Shown here one piece after another: positions 45,560 to 54,737 of a stretch of 64,000 nt of DNA. The notes below the pieces were generated by a model. The model ran no database searches, was not told where the DNA came from, and saw nothing but the letters and a program-made list of their open reading frames with translations. Numbering within the stretch: position 1 is the stretch's first letter; every line of letters starts with the position of its first letter. Source of the DNA: JBAXPV01 sp037132075 (GTDB taxonomy: Bacteria > Bacteroidota > Bacteroidia > Bacteroidales > CAIXZF01); assembly GCA_037132075.1 (NCBI GenBank), contig JBAXPV010000008.1, positions 1 through 64,000 of the forward strand, written 5' to 3'. The position numbers and the translations under genes were made by a program.

Positions 45560-46825
45560 TTACCTGTTGACAATCAATTTTTTGGTGATATTTACCAGTC
45601 CTGACTGAATATTGAAAGTGTAAACCCCTGGTTTAAATTCATTTACATTCATATTCATTTGATTTGTACCACTCACAAGTTCAATACGATCATTGTATAC
45701 GATATTCCCAAGGAGATCAAAAACCTTCACTTCGGCGGGGCCATGGGTTTCAGTGAAAAATTTCACGTTCAGAACATCGCCAACCGGGTTTGGATAAAGC
45801 TCCAGGCTGGCAGGGTTGTTATTCATGGCAATGCCGGTAACAGAAATTTTAGATTTCCCGAAGACGATCTTGCCGGTTGCGCTTCCGCCAAACTTGTTGA
45901 AAGCCATTCTGTAAACATCACCAGCCTGGTCTCTGACGAAAAAGATCAGGGAATCTTCAACGGACCATGATGTGCCGCTAAATGTTTTCCAGTTCCAGCC
46001 AATGGGCTGACGTGTTTCATCAAAACCAAGCGAACCCCATGCCATGAAGGCAGGATCAACCTGTGCATACCTTTCAACGCCAATCACTGGATTGCTCAAG
46101 ACTCCCATAACAGGGTAGGGTGTTCCATTAGGTTGAACCGACATATATTTTGTAAAGAGCAAATCCCAGTTGGCCTTTGGAGCCTGGAAATCTACCACAA
46201 CATTAGTCTGAAGGTCATAACCTACGAAATCCTTGGTCATATAAGGATTACAATCCATCGCGATATCATGAGCATCTGTGCCATCCATATTGGCATACTT
46301 GAAATAATAAGTTGCACCAATAGAATTCTTCAAATAGACAAAGATCTTTTTCAAGCTGCCATTTCTGAGCTTTACGATGTAAAGAGAGTCCCCGTGGAGA
46401 TTGTGCGTGATGCTGTTATAAACGCACCATCCGTAATTCGGGTGACCGGTAGCTGAACGGCTGAATGCGCCATTTTCCCAATCCTCAGGGTCATTATAAT
46501 ACACCGGGAATGTTGAAAGCCCAATGGTATCCATTGTAGCATATCCTGATGTGTCTGACTTTGGATAACTGTATAGAACAACACCGGAACCATCGTTGAT
46601 CAGGATACTTGAGCTATAAGCAAAAGTACGGAAGGCAAGATCCCAGGTATTTCGCGCATGAGAAGAGACCTGTCCATTGGACATGCTGTAATATATCTCG
46701 TTAGAATAAGTAGCACCCATGGTTACTGAGTCATTGACCATGACCTGTGATTTGGCTAGTCCAGAAAATGCCAGAAATGCGACGAGAAGAATGCTTTTGG
46801 TAATGATGTAGTAATTTGTTTTCAT
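45560..46825 (-). CDS. HmuY-like protein with T9SS sorting domain
   Basis: 421 residues from the ATG at 46825, which starts a signal peptide (MKTNYYIITKSILLVAFLAF ... AKSQ). The longer frame adds 59 residues upstream of it. Residues 25-330 resemble the HmuY fold (GATYSNEIYYSMSNGQVSS, NTWDLAFRT, DSLIFFVRDQAGDVYRMAFNKF). A type A T9SS sorting domain (LYPNPVGDVL to TKKLIVNR) replaces the usual lipid anchor. It is probably an exported hemophore or surface heme scavenger, in one operon with HmuR and HmuY (62-base gap to hmuR). Confidence 0.8.
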   Translation of the reverse strand: MKTNYYIITKSILLVAFLAFSGLAKSQVMVNDSVTMGATYSNEIYYSMSNGQVSSHARNTWDLAFRTFAYSSSILINDGSGVVLYSYPKSDTSGYATMDTIGLSTFPVYYNDPEDWENGAFSRSATGHPNYGWCVYNSITHNLHGDSLYIVKLRNGSLKKIFVYLKNSIGATYYFKYANMDGTDAHDIAMDCNPYMTKDFVGYDLQTNVVVDFQAPKANWDLLFTKYMSVQPNGTPYPVMGVLSNPVIGVERYAQVDPAFMAWGSLGFDETRQPIGWNWKTFSGTSWSVEDSLIFFVRDQAGDVYRMAFNKFGGSATGKIVFGKSKISVTGIAMNNNPASLELYPNPVGDVLNVKFFTETHGPAEVKVFDLLGNIVYNDRIELVSGTNQMNMNVNEFKPGVYTFNIQSGLVNITKKLIVNR

Positions 46826-47019
46826 GATAGTATAAATTGTGATAATTAATAGTCTAATTCCGGATACATCAAAAGATGTAAAGTGATAAAATGAATTGAT
46901 CTGATAATTAAAAATGAATGTTTTGGGATTTGCTATATAATAAATAGCAGGAAAATCCGGTCTGGAAAATGAACAGTTCTCCCCAAAGGAGACACATATC
47001 AAACGGATTTATTGGAATC

Positions 47020-47370
47020 TTAGCAAACTGGAGGAGCCCGCAAACCGCAGGAGCCGGGATCATAAGCAGAAGGCTTGAGATCCTGAAATTGAAAAGGCAT
47101 GACATTCATCGCGAAAACAGGACCCGAATAAGGATTCAGGTCAACAAGCGGGAAGTCGGCAACAGAAACCGGTGGAACTGAGGCTTCGTCAGTATTGGAT
47201 GACCAGGAGGCACAGACACCTGCTTTGGCTTTTTCGCGTTTGAAGACAGCGAAGGTTGGATTTAATTGCTTTTTCCAGATTTGGTGCTGGTGGAAGTTGA
47301 TCAAGGATCCGAAGTACATCCAAACTATAGCGATAGCCCAAGCTACAGCTAAGTATTTTTTGAATGTCAT
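47020..47370 (-). CDS. Small membrane-anchored protein of the heme-uptake operon
   Basis: 116 residues from the ATG at 47370, about 30 bases after the predicted transcription start; the longer frame begins upstream of the promoter. One N-terminal transmembrane helix (YLAVAWAIAIVWMYFGSLI), then a soluble tail with AGVCASWSS and a C-terminal GSCGLRAPPVC. No family is recognised. It is the first gene of the operon that continues with the T9SS HmuY-like protein, HmuR and HmuY, so a role in heme or metal handling is possible but unproven. The three tail cysteines could bind metal or form disulfides. Confidence 0.6.
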   Translation of the reverse strand: MTFKKYLAVAWAIAIVWMYFGSLINFHQHQIWKKQLNPTFAVFKREKAKAGVCASWSSNTDEASVPPVSVADFPLVDLNPYSGPVFAMNVMPFQFQDLKPSAYDPGSCGLRAPPVC

Positions 47371-47405
47371 TGATGTCCTCACTTCAGTAATTATTATTTC
47401 CGGCA

Positions 47406-47437
47406 CAAAATTAATTCTTTCCACCTCTTGTGAACAA
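47406..47437 (-). promoter_or_regulatory. Promoter of the heme-uptake operon
   Basis: On the minus strand: TTG (47437-47435), a 21-base spacer, then TAATTTTG (47413-47406), a perfect TAnnTTTG. This supports translation from 47370 instead of the ATG at 47445. Confidence 0.6.
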
Positions 47438-47605
47438 AAAAACAATGTTAATATTGGTTATTATGTCAGTTTAATTTCAGTCTAAATTAAATTTATCAGC
47501 GGAAACTCAGGCCTAATAAGGAATTCAGGTGTTTGTTTTCTTAAATATTATTTTTGCTGGCTCCCCATCTCCCGGGATAGTCGTACTTGAATTATTATGG
47601 TCATG

Positions 47606-47652
47606 GCACCTCATCCCCCAACTCCCCCAGATAAGGCCGGGGGATTAGGGGC
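47606..47652. repeat. Dispersed element with GC-rich palindrome
   Basis: GCACCTCATCCCCC (47606-47619) matches the elements at 36001 and 7315. Here it runs into an imperfect palindrome, CCCCAACTCCCCC (47616-47628) with GGGGGATTAGGGG (47639-47651). It lies just past the stop of the PKD protein gene ending at 47662. There is no T-run, so a simple terminator is unlikely. Confidence 0.5.
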
Positions 47653-47661
47653 CACGATCTA

Positions 47662-49647
47662 CTACCTTACCAATGAAAGCTTCTCTAAAGTCTTTACCCC
47701 CTTTTCCGTTGTGAGCGTGAGGAAATATAAGCCCGGGTTAAGGGAGCTGACATTAATCTGATTCGTACTCTTCCCTTGCGCAATATTCAGTTGCCGGCTC
47801 ATCACATCTTTCCCGCTCAGATCCGTAATTTCTGCGGACAATTGCATTGGATAGGCAGATTCGAGGCTGAGACTGAAGGATTCCCTGACAGGATTCGGGT
47901 AAATCCCCAATACTACAAAATCTTTGATCACAGGATTCTCATCAATTCCTATGATTCCTGAAGGCGTTTTTACCAAAACCAGGTTATTAACCAATGGATT
48001 TGCATCACTAAGGGTGATGATCGCAGGGACAGTAGGAATTCCAGCCACCTCCGCGTAAACCAAATAGGTTCCATTGGCCAGGTTATTGAATGAGAACTTC
48101 CCAAAAGCATCTGAATAAACCACGGCTATTACCTCGTAGTTCATATTAAACAGCATAATCTCAACATTCGGGATCCCATTACCGGAATTGGTCATCTTCA
48201 AACCCTGGGTGAGGGTCCCGCTGATACTTCCGTTGCCGGGAATCGGGCCCAGGATAGGGACTAAATTTATATTGTAAGCAGAATCCGGAGTTCCGATTAC
48301 AATAGGAGTAGCACTTCCCCAAAAAAGACTGCTTTGATCATAAGTTGGGCTGTAAGTATCAAAGAAGGCCGAATAACAACCCGGTTTGGCATAAAGATAA
48401 TACGTTCCCTGGGGTAAACTTCCGCCAACGGTAAATGATCCGTTACTATTAACATTCCATGTATAATACAAAACATAACTGTTATCCACAGGATTCTGAT
48501 AATACAATGAAATGGTTCCGGCATCCAGACTGGCTCCTCCTGCAGTCACTTGTCCGCTAAGTTGAACTTCAGCCGGGCCAACCAAAATCGTGCGGGTAGA
48601 AATATAAACACTTCCATTTGCGTCAATTGTCGTGAGGCTAACAACATAAGCCCCTTCGGCAACATAGAGATGCGTGCAATTAGAAACGGAATCTATAACC
48701 CCATCACCAAAATTCCAATGATAAGTATACGGAGCTACGCCATTTAAAGCACTCCCCCAGAAAGAATGATTTAAGTAATTACCATCAGCAAAGCGATTGT
48801 AATAATGTGTGTTTTGAATATAAAGAGAGTCACACCAGGTACTTTGACAGCCAGTTGCAGTAGTCGTGGTCAGGCAAACCAAATATAATCCAAAATCGTT
48901 AAAGGTATGCGATGGATTTGCCTGGGTAGCAAACTGCCCATCACCAAAGTTCCAGACATACGAAATGGGACTTCCTACCGAAGTATCATTGAATTGAACC
49001 GTAAGACCACCGAGCGAAGTATCAATCGTAGAATAAAACAAAGCCTGGCATGTGTCATTCCCAAAAACAAAAACATCGCCCTCATAATAATCCCAGCAGA
49101 AATTGGGATTTTCTGCCATTAAGTTGACATGGTAAACACCAGCATGCCAGTAAACATGATACGGATTGACATCATAAGAACCTGTACCATCGCCAAATAA
49201 CCAGGTGTAATAATTTGCATTCCCAACAGAAGTGTTTGTAAAATGAATCCCGTTCCCATTCATGCTATCATGGGAATAGGTATAGTCAGCATAATAGATA
49301 GCCGGGGTAAAAATCGTAAGGGATTTACAGACTGTATCATGACAATTATTGACACCCGAAACGATGAGGCAGATCTGGTAGGTACCGGCAGAATCAAAGG
49401 TATGATCCGGCATGGCCAGGCTGGAAGTATGACCATCCCCAAAATCCCAATGGTAAGTGGTAATATCACCGGGTTGACCCATATAAAAATGATAGCTCAG
49501 TCCGCTGCAATCGCTGGTAAATGACTGGGGATTGAAATTTGCATTGCAGTTGGTCGAGGTTTCATCATTTAATAAGGGCTTATTTTCTGCCATTCCTAAA
49601 GCAGAAAAGACGAGTATAAACAGGCTGATCGAGAGTAGTTTTTTCAT
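47662..49647 (-). CDS. PKD-repeat T9SS surface protein, copy 1
   Basis: 661 residues. A signal peptide (ends GMAE) is followed by four PKD domains (HWDFGDG, TWLFGDG, VWNFGDG and HWNFGDG cores between about 65 and 320). A carboxypeptidase-regulatory-like region (VQLSGQVTAGG, GSISGTLTQG, PNVEIMLFN) and a type A sorting domain (IYPNPVRESF to LEKLSLVR) follow. It is paralogous to the 583-aa protein immediately upstream. It is probably a surface adhesin or structural protein; no enzyme domain is seen. Confidence 0.85.
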   Translation of the reverse strand: MKKLLSISLFILVFSALGMAENKPLLNDETSTNCNANFNPQSFTSDCSGLSYHFYMGQPGDITTYHWDFGDGHTSSLAMPDHTFDSAGTYQICLIVSGVNNCHDTVCKSLTIFTPAIYYADYTYSHDSMNGNGIHFTNTSVGNANYYTWLFGDGTGSYDVNPYHVYWHAGVYHVNLMAENPNFCWDYYEGDVFVFGNDTCQALFYSTIDTSLGGLTVQFNDTSVGSPISYVWNFGDGQFATQANPSHTFNDFGLYLVCLTTTTATGCQSTWCDSLYIQNTHYYNRFADGNYLNHSFWGSALNGVAPYTYHWNFGDGVIDSVSNCTHLYVAEGAYVVSLTTIDANGSVYISTRTILVGPAEVQLSGQVTAGGASLDAGTISLYYQNPVDNSYVLYYTWNVNSNGSFTVGGSLPQGTYYLYAKPGCYSAFFDTYSPTYDQSSLFWGSATPIVIGTPDSAYNINLVPILGPIPGNGSISGTLTQGLKMTNSGNGIPNVEIMLFNMNYEVIAVVYSDAFGKFSFNNLANGTYLVYAEVAGIPTVPAIITLSDANPLVNNLVLVKTPSGIIGIDENPVIKDFVVLGIYPNPVRESFSLSLESAYPMQLSAEITDLSGKDVMSRQLNIAQGKSTNQINVSSLNPGLYFLTLTTEKGVKTLEKLSLVR

Positions 49648-49748
49648 GAATCCAGGAAGTTTGGAAGATTATTATTTTCCGGCAGAAACGATACATAACA
49701 GACCCGGAAATATGAGCTGAGTTGCCTGGGAAATAGTGAATTATATTC

Positions 49749-49838
49749 ACCACAAAGGGCACAAAAGAAAACCACACAAAGGACACAAATATATTTCTGT
49801 GTACTCTGTGTGGTTTCTAAAACCTGTGTCCTCTGTGA
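49749..49838. repeat. CACAAAGG/GTGTCC palindromic intergenic repeat
   Basis: ACCACACAAAGGACACA (49771-49787) pairs imperfectly with TGTGTACTCTGTGTGGT (49798-49814). Flanks CACAAAGGGCACAAAAG and CCTGTGTCCTCTGTG extend the dyad to about 90 bases. The form resembles dispersed CACAAAG-type repeats I associate with Bacteroidota intergenic regions. Confidence 0.6.
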
Positions 49839-49857
49839 GAACAAAACTTCAAATCAA

Positions 49858-51609
49858 TTATTGCATTTTAGAAAGCTTGACCGTGGTCTTTTTCCCATTT
49901 TCATGCGTGAGCGTAAGGGTGTAAAACCCTGGCTGCAGCTGGCTAATATCGATTTGTGAGGTAGTATTTCCCTGGCCGATGTTCATTTGCTGATTCAGCA
50001 CAACTTTACCAGTGAGGTCGAAAACCATTGCAGTAAGTTTTTCAGGGGCTAAGGTCTCAATACTTACATTAAGCACATCTCTTGCAGGGTTAGGATAGAT
50101 CATCGTTTCAGACAGGCCGGCTAAGACAGGTTTGTCATTAATTCCGAGTGCAATTCCGTTGGGTGTCATCACAAGTCCAACATTGCTGTTTACCGGATTG
50201 TTTGCTGTTAAAGTCGTTACATAAGGTGTGGTTGGCAAACCAGTAACTTCAGCATAAACCTTATAGGTACCCATGGCAAGATTTGAGAAATTGAACAGAC
50301 CTGCAGCATCGGTATATTTTATTGAAAGGGCCTGGTTGCTTGTGTTCAGCAATAAAATTTCAACATGAGGCACCGGAGGACCCTGAACGTTAAACTTGGC
50401 TCCCTGTGTTAAAATACCACTGATGCTTCCGTTTCCGGCATTGGGTGTCAACAGCTGAACCAGTGCGATGTCATAAGGATTGGCTGCGGTTCCCAGTGTG
50501 ATGGCTGTGGCGCCTGCCCAGAAGACACTGCTCTGGTAATAGGCTGGAGAATACGTGGTATAATAGGCTGAATTTGCAGCAGGAGCGGCAAGGATGTAAT
50601 AGGTACCTGCGGCAACATTGCTAAACCAATACATTCCTGAAGAATCGATAATTGTCGTATCCATCAGGTACAGATTGCTTGTAGCAGGATTTTGAATATA
50701 AAGGTAGACCTGACCATAATCCAGGTAATTGCTGCCTGCAGTGACCTGACCAAAGAGATAAGGAACAGAATTGCCTACATAACTATATTGACTGGAAGTG
50801 GAAGAACATCCGTTACCGTCGACGACAGTCAAAGTAACTGTATAATAACCAGAGCTGGCATAAGTATGGGTTGCGTTCATCCCTGTTCCGGTGTTTCCAT
50901 CTCCGAAATTCCAGGTATAGGTAATTGGAGCAACACCATTCAATGAGAAGCCGGCAAAAGTGGCAGTCAGTCCTGTAGAATTCTGGATGAAATAATTGGA
51001 ACAAGGGAGAGCCCCTACCCAAATGCTGTCGCAATAAGTATCTGTGCAGGTGGCGCTGGTGATTGTCAGGCAAACATTATACGATCCCGGGCTTGTGTAG
51101 GTATGCACAGGATATTGTGATGCGGAAGTACCACCATCGCCAAAAGTCCATGCAAATGTGGTTGGACTCCCTGTAGATGCATTAAAAAAGCTAATGACTC
51201 CTGAAGTTGGGTTGCTGGAATCCGGAGCTGAATAGAACAAAGCCTGACAAGTAGTTGGCGTACCTGAACAAATCTGGAAATTTACCACCATGGTGGTGCC
51301 TCCGATAAATACGGATGTCTGGTAACTGGCATTCCCATTACAGTCAATGGTATAAAGATAGAAAGTGATAGGATTGCCGGTTGGAACACCTGTGGCAGTG
51401 GCCAGATATTGCCCGCTGCTGTTGGTTATCGCCTGGTTGTAAAAGAAAAAAGCCGGGACACTGCTGTCCGACATAATATAAACTGTTTGGTTGGCTATGG
51501 GTAGCCCGCTAGTGATGTTTGTCACCGTTCCACTAATTTGGAGTGTGACTGCATAATTAGCCCCACTGAAAAGAAGCGCTAAGATGCTGATGAGTAGTAA
51601 TCGTTTCAT
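49858..51609 (-). CDS. PKD-repeat T9SS surface protein, copy 2
   Basis: 583 residues. A signal peptide (ends NYAV) is followed by a CNA-B-like domain with TNITSGLPIANQTVYIMSD (about 30-115) and two PKD domains (FAWTFGDGGTS, YTWNFGDGNTG). The same regulatory-like domains as the neighbouring 661-aa paralogue follow (LFGQVTAGSNYLD, GSISGILTQGAKF), then a type A sorting domain (IYPNPARDVL to TTVKLSKMQ). It is transcribed divergently from an ECF sigma factor gene across a 319-base gap. A clear promoter lies about 86 bases before the ATG. Confidence 0.85.
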   Translation of the reverse strand: MKRLLLISILALLFSGANYAVTLQISGTVTNITSGLPIANQTVYIMSDSSVPAFFFYNQAITNSSGQYLATATGVPTGNPITFYLYTIDCNGNASYQTSVFIGGTTMVVNFQICSGTPTTCQALFYSAPDSSNPTSGVISFFNASTGSPTTFAWTFGDGGTSASQYPVHTYTSPGSYNVCLTITSATCTDTYCDSIWVGALPCSNYFIQNSTGLTATFAGFSLNGVAPITYTWNFGDGNTGTGMNATHTYASSGYYTVTLTVVDGNGCSSTSSQYSYVGNSVPYLFGQVTAGSNYLDYGQVYLYIQNPATSNLYLMDTTIIDSSGMYWFSNVAAGTYYILAAPAANSAYYTTYSPAYYQSSVFWAGATAITLGTAANPYDIALVQLLTPNAGNGSISGILTQGAKFNVQGPPVPHVEILLLNTSNQALSIKYTDAAGLFNFSNLAMGTYKVYAEVTGLPTTPYVTTLTANNPVNSNVGLVMTPNGIALGINDKPVLAGLSETMIYPNPARDVLNVSIETLAPEKLTAMVFDLTGKVVLNQQMNIGQGNTTSQIDISQLQPGFYTLTLTHENGKKTTVKLSKMQ

Positions 51610-51694
51610 AATTTTTTGTTTTTTTAGGTGATATTGTGTTGTGATGAAATTCGTTCCTGACTATAAGACGAGACTTTTGCCAAAGGTTGGGTTT

Positions 51695-51725
51695 CAAATC
51701 TAAAAAAAATATTATTTCCTTCAAA
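51695..51725 (-). promoter_or_regulatory. Promoter of PKD-repeat protein gene
   Basis: On the minus strand: TTTG (51725-51722), a 19-base spacer, then TAGATTTG (51702-51695). Both elements match the Bacteroidota vegetative consensus fully. Confidence 0.7.
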
Positions 51726-51896
51726 GTTAATAATAAAAGGACACCCAACCTTTTCAAATTTCTGCGTCTTATCCTTGAAAAAACATTCTCCTGATTTCCG
51801 GTATTTTTCCGGACAAGCTAAGCAAAATGGGTATCCCACAGCTACGTTCGAAGCATAAAGCTTTCAATGCTGGCAGTCATAACGACTGTTTTGCCT

Positions 51897-51904
51897 TATC
51901 TTTG
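51897..51904 (+). promoter_or_regulatory. -7 box of ECF sigma factor gene
   Basis: TATCTTTG, a perfect TAnnTTTG, 24 bases before the ATG at 51929. The -33 region is weak. It decides the start of the sigma gene. Confidence 0.45.
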
Positions 51905-51928
51905 CCTGAAACCACTAGTCCGGAACCC

Positions 51929-52489
51929 ATGCAGATTGGCATATCCAAAGAGATGATTGAGAACTGCAGGCACAACGACCGGAAAGCCCAGCATTCCGTA
52001 TATAAGCAGCTATTCAGCAATTCGCTGAAGATCTGTAAGCGCTATAGCAACAGTCCCGATGAAGCTGCAGAGGTATTAAACTCAGGATTTCTCAAAGTAT
52101 TCACTCAAATAGACCAATACAACGGAAAAGGCAGTTTTGAAGGCTGGGTTAGCCGGATCATGGTCAACACCTCCCTGGACCATCTGAGAAATGAGAAAAA
52201 ATATCATGAGCATTTTATATTCCCTGAAAATCTGGGTGAAATCCCGGCAGAAGAAAGCTCGGATTTCCAGGTTCAGGAAGAGATCAGTTTGGATGTTTTA
52301 TACCAGATGATCCATGAATTACCACCAGCAAGCAGAATGGTATTTAATTTATTTGTTTTTGAAGATTTTAGTCACGAGGAAATCAGTAAAGAATTAGGCA
52401 TATCAATAGGCACTTCAAAATGGCATTTGTCCAGTGCCAGGAAAAGCCTGCAGGAAAAAATTACAAAAGTGTATCAGGAATTTCAATGA
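51929..52489 (+). CDS. ECF sigma-70 family sigma factor, module 1
   Basis: 186 residues from the ATG at 51929, chosen over an ATG 34 codons upstream because a -7 box lies between them. Region 2 (about 12-90) includes GFLKVFTQIDQYNGKGSFEGW and MVNTSLDHLRNEKK; region 4 (about 125-180) includes LPPASRMVFNLFVFEDFSHEE and the helix-turn-helix GISIGTSKWHLSSARKSL. It directs RNA polymerase to its own regulon. It overlaps the partner gene by ATGA, the usual sign of sigma/anti-sigma coupling. A close paralogue is at 57484. Confidence 0.92.
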   Translation: MQIGISKEMIENCRHNDRKAQHSVYKQLFSNSLKICKRYSNSPDEAAEVLNSGFLKVFTQIDQYNGKGSFEGWVSRIMVNTSLDHLRNEKKYHEHFIFPENLGEIPAEESSDFQVQEEISLDVLYQMIHELPPASRMVFNLFVFEDFSHEEISKELGISIGTSKWHLSSARKSLQEKITKVYQEFQ

Positions 52490-54015
52490 CAAAAACCATG
52501 GAAATGGATAACAACATAGACAAACTCTTTAAAGACGGCCTTGCGAAAGACAATCCGCCTTTCAAGGAGGAATACTGGCAAAACTTTGAGAAGATGTTCA
52601 ATGCGGCACCTGCTGCAGGAACGTCAGTAACAAACACCGGATTAAATTCCGTGCTTGGTTCTATAACTTTTACCAAAGGCATCATTGCCATCGTTTCTGT
52701 AGTAGCGATAACCTCTTTGGTATATTTCGGCATAAAAAATACCCGCACTGATCCCCCGGCACAGCAGTTCACCGCCATGGCCACTGATTCTTCTGTCTCA
52801 AACAATGAAAATAAAAACACAAACGCTAAGAGTACAAATCAGTTCCAAAAAAGCTCCAAAAATCCATCCCCGGAAAACACCGGAAAACAGTTATACTCCG
52901 AAAATTCAAATCCACAAAAACAAGCAATACAAAAGCAATCCAGTAATTCATTAAACATAGGAAACCCACGTAAAAATGCAGCAAACCCAACAGCAGTTTC
53001 TGCTATTAATTCAAAAGAAAAAACAGTAGTAATTAAAACAAATTCAGCAACAGAAAAAATATATTCCAGCGAATCTGGTATTCAACAAAATAAACCAAAC
53101 TTCACAACAAATCAAGCGAAGCAATCAGCTTTTTCCAGCCAGGATAACTTAGCGGAAACCCCTGCTATTTCTAAGGATCAGGAAAATAATAAGCCGCTTG
53201 GGGAAACCATTTCAGAAAAGAATACTGTTGAATCTACTCCTGCTATAAATAAAGAAAACAATCCGAAAGGTGATTCAGAAAAAACAGAAAACAATTCAGA
53301 AAAGACAGCCAGCCAATCTATAACTGCCGTTAGGGATTCAACAGAGCAAACGCCTGAATCAACTGCAATCAATCCTGCAATACCTGTTTTCGATATTAAA
53401 AAAGATTCCAAACTCAAGTTTTTTGTCGTGCCAGGAATTGCTTTGTTTAATACAATCGGGAATACCACTGATTTTAATCCTGCCACCAGGACTGCCTTTC
53501 AATTCGGACTTGGAATCTCTTATAAATTCAATGAAAATCTATCCCTTTGTGTGGAGGGAAATGTGCTAAAAATCAATGGATTCAAATTCGATAAATCAAG
53601 TATACAAACTGACTATCTTTTTAATGAATGGATGAGTGAACGCCGCATTGAAAACAGGGGATTCGCCTTCCTCAATGTTCCTGTTTTATTGACATATCAT
53701 CTAAACCATCATAATTTCACAGCAGGCCCCACAGTGAGATATTTGCTTTCTTCCACAGGAGAAAAAACCATTAGAGATTCCACCTTGAATATTTTGCAAT
53801 ACAGCAACAGCAAAGCGGATAATTACCTGTCTGGATTCAACAGGTTTCAGGCAGGGCTTGCCCTTGAATATTCATATGAATTCTATCATCAGAATGCAAT
53901 CCTCATCAGGTATACGTATTTGTTGAATTATTTCAATGACAATAACTATTATGCAGGATCGAAAAACGAAAAATTGAATTCCTTATTTATCGCATTCAGG
54001 TTTCGGATTTATTAA
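52486..54015 (+). CDS. Anti-sigma-like protein fused to an outer-membrane-type barrel, module 1
   Basis: 509 residues from the ATG overlapping the sigma stop (ATGA). About 57 cytoplasmic residues with a YWQNFEKMF motif precede a single transmembrane helix (about 59-83, FTKGIIAIVSVVAITSLVYFG). A low-complexity Ser/Asn/Lys/Gln-rich linker of about 220 residues follows, and then a beta-barrel-like domain (about 308-509; FVVPGIALFNTIG, FLNVPVLLTYHL, FIAFRFRIY at the end). Position argues for sigma-factor binding by the N-terminus. One chain would then join the cytoplasm to the outer membrane. The binding and the barrel insertion are inferred. Confidence 0.75.
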   Translation: MTKTMEMDNNIDKLFKDGLAKDNPPFKEEYWQNFEKMFNAAPAAGTSVTNTGLNSVLGSITFTKGIIAIVSVVAITSLVYFGIKNTRTDPPAQQFTAMATDSSVSNNENKNTNAKSTNQFQKSSKNPSPENTGKQLYSENSNPQKQAIQKQSSNSLNIGNPRKNAANPTAVSAINSKEKTVVIKTNSATEKIYSSESGIQQNKPNFTTNQAKQSAFSSQDNLAETPAISKDQENNKPLGETISEKNTVESTPAINKENNPKGDSEKTENNSEKTASQSITAVRDSTEQTPESTAINPAIPVFDIKKDSKLKFFVVPGIALFNTIGNTTDFNPATRTAFQFGLGISYKFNENLSLCVEGNVLKINGFKFDKSSIQTDYLFNEWMSERRIENRGFAFLNVPVLLTYHLNHHNFTAGPTVRYLLSSTGEKTIRDSTLNILQYSNSKADNYLSGFNRFQAGLALEYSYEFYHQNAILIRYTYLLNYFNDNNYYAGSKNEKLNSLFIAFRFRIY

Positions 54016-54025
54016 TTTACAGATT

Positions 54026-54673
54026 ATGAAAATCACACAAAATATATATTATTTACTTGCATACGGATTATTGCTGATCGCCACTTTAAGCGCTTGTCAG
54101 AAAACGGATCTGCCACCTTCAAAAACAGGAGATCCGCGCTTGTTTATCCGTGGCACGTTTAAAAATAAAAATGTTGACCTGTCAATTGGAAATTCATCGG
54201 TTACAGGAACTCCGGAAATGAAATATGTTTCAGAAGACAGTATGAATGTCCCGACTTTTATTTTTAATATTGTTGACAATCAAAACCCGTCAGGCTTGTC
54301 GGTAAAATTGAGTTTTGTTAATTATGCCAGTCAATTTGGAGTCATCAACAATAGGGACCTTGACAGCACATTTAAACCCGGCAATAAAAAGATTGACAAT
54401 TACTTTTATAACCCGGCAAATCCATTTCGTTTAAATACATGTACTTTCCTGGTAAGTGACAGTACCGGCAATTATTCTTCAAGGAAATTTTCACCTGATA
54501 ACAGTTATTGTGTTATCGACAGTGTCAGTGATCTCGTTTGGTTTGATCATAAGACGTATAAAATGATCTATCTGAGCTTTAATGTAATGATGACCTCAAC
54601 GCCATTCCCTGATTCCACTACATTTTTACCGTTTTCAAACGGGAAGGCTGTGATTGCATTCCCCAAAGAATAA
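54026..54673 (+). CDS. Lipoprotein of unknown function, module 1
   Basis: 215 residues. Lipobox LSAC (Cys at residue 24) after a long hydrophobic signal. The mature part is beta-rich (FIRGTFKNKNVDLSIGN, FIFNIVDNQNPSGLSV) with no family recognised. It lies 10 bases after the anti-sigma/barrel gene and completes a three-gene operon. Its position suggests it senses or modulates the system at the envelope. Confidence 0.65.
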   Translation: MKITQNIYYLLAYGLLLIATLSACQKTDLPPSKTGDPRLFIRGTFKNKNVDLSIGNSSVTGTPEMKYVSEDSMNVPTFIFNIVDNQNPSGLSVKLSFVNYASQFGVINNRDLDSTFKPGNKKIDNYFYNPANPFRLNTCTFLVSDSTGNYSSRKFSPDNSYCVIDSVSDLVWFDHKTYKMIYLSFNVMMTSTPFPDSTTFLPFSNGKAVIAFPKE

Positions 54674-54678
54674 GACCA

Positions 54679-54714
54679 AAAAAAACAGCCAGAAAGCAAA
54701 TTACTCTCTGGCTG
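54679..54714 (-). terminator. Terminator for the minus-strand module 2 operon
   Basis: CAGCCAGA (54686-54693) pairs with TCTGGCTG (54707-54714). Read on the minus strand, the hairpin is followed by a run of eight T. It lies past the CTD remnant and the end of the 416-aa gene. Confidence 0.65.
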
Positions 54715-54737
54715 CAGGACTCAAAATAATGAATAAG

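Larger units (their letters stand above)
51610..51928. other. Divergent intergenic region between PKD protein and ECF sigma gene
   Basis: 319 AT-rich bases. Contains a strong minus-strand promoter for the PKD protein and a plus-strand -7 box for the sigma factor (both listed). An upstream in-frame ATG at 51827 is not used as the start because it precedes the sigma -7 box. Confidence 0.5.

Noticed and set aside
47606..47652. GC-rich palindrome as a Rho-independent terminator
   Set aside because: It has no T-run on either strand; it fits a dispersed element better.
51827..51928. Longer start for the module 1 sigma factor at 51827
   Set aside because: A perfect -7 box at 51897-51904 lies inside the extension, and the added residues do not match sigma region 2.
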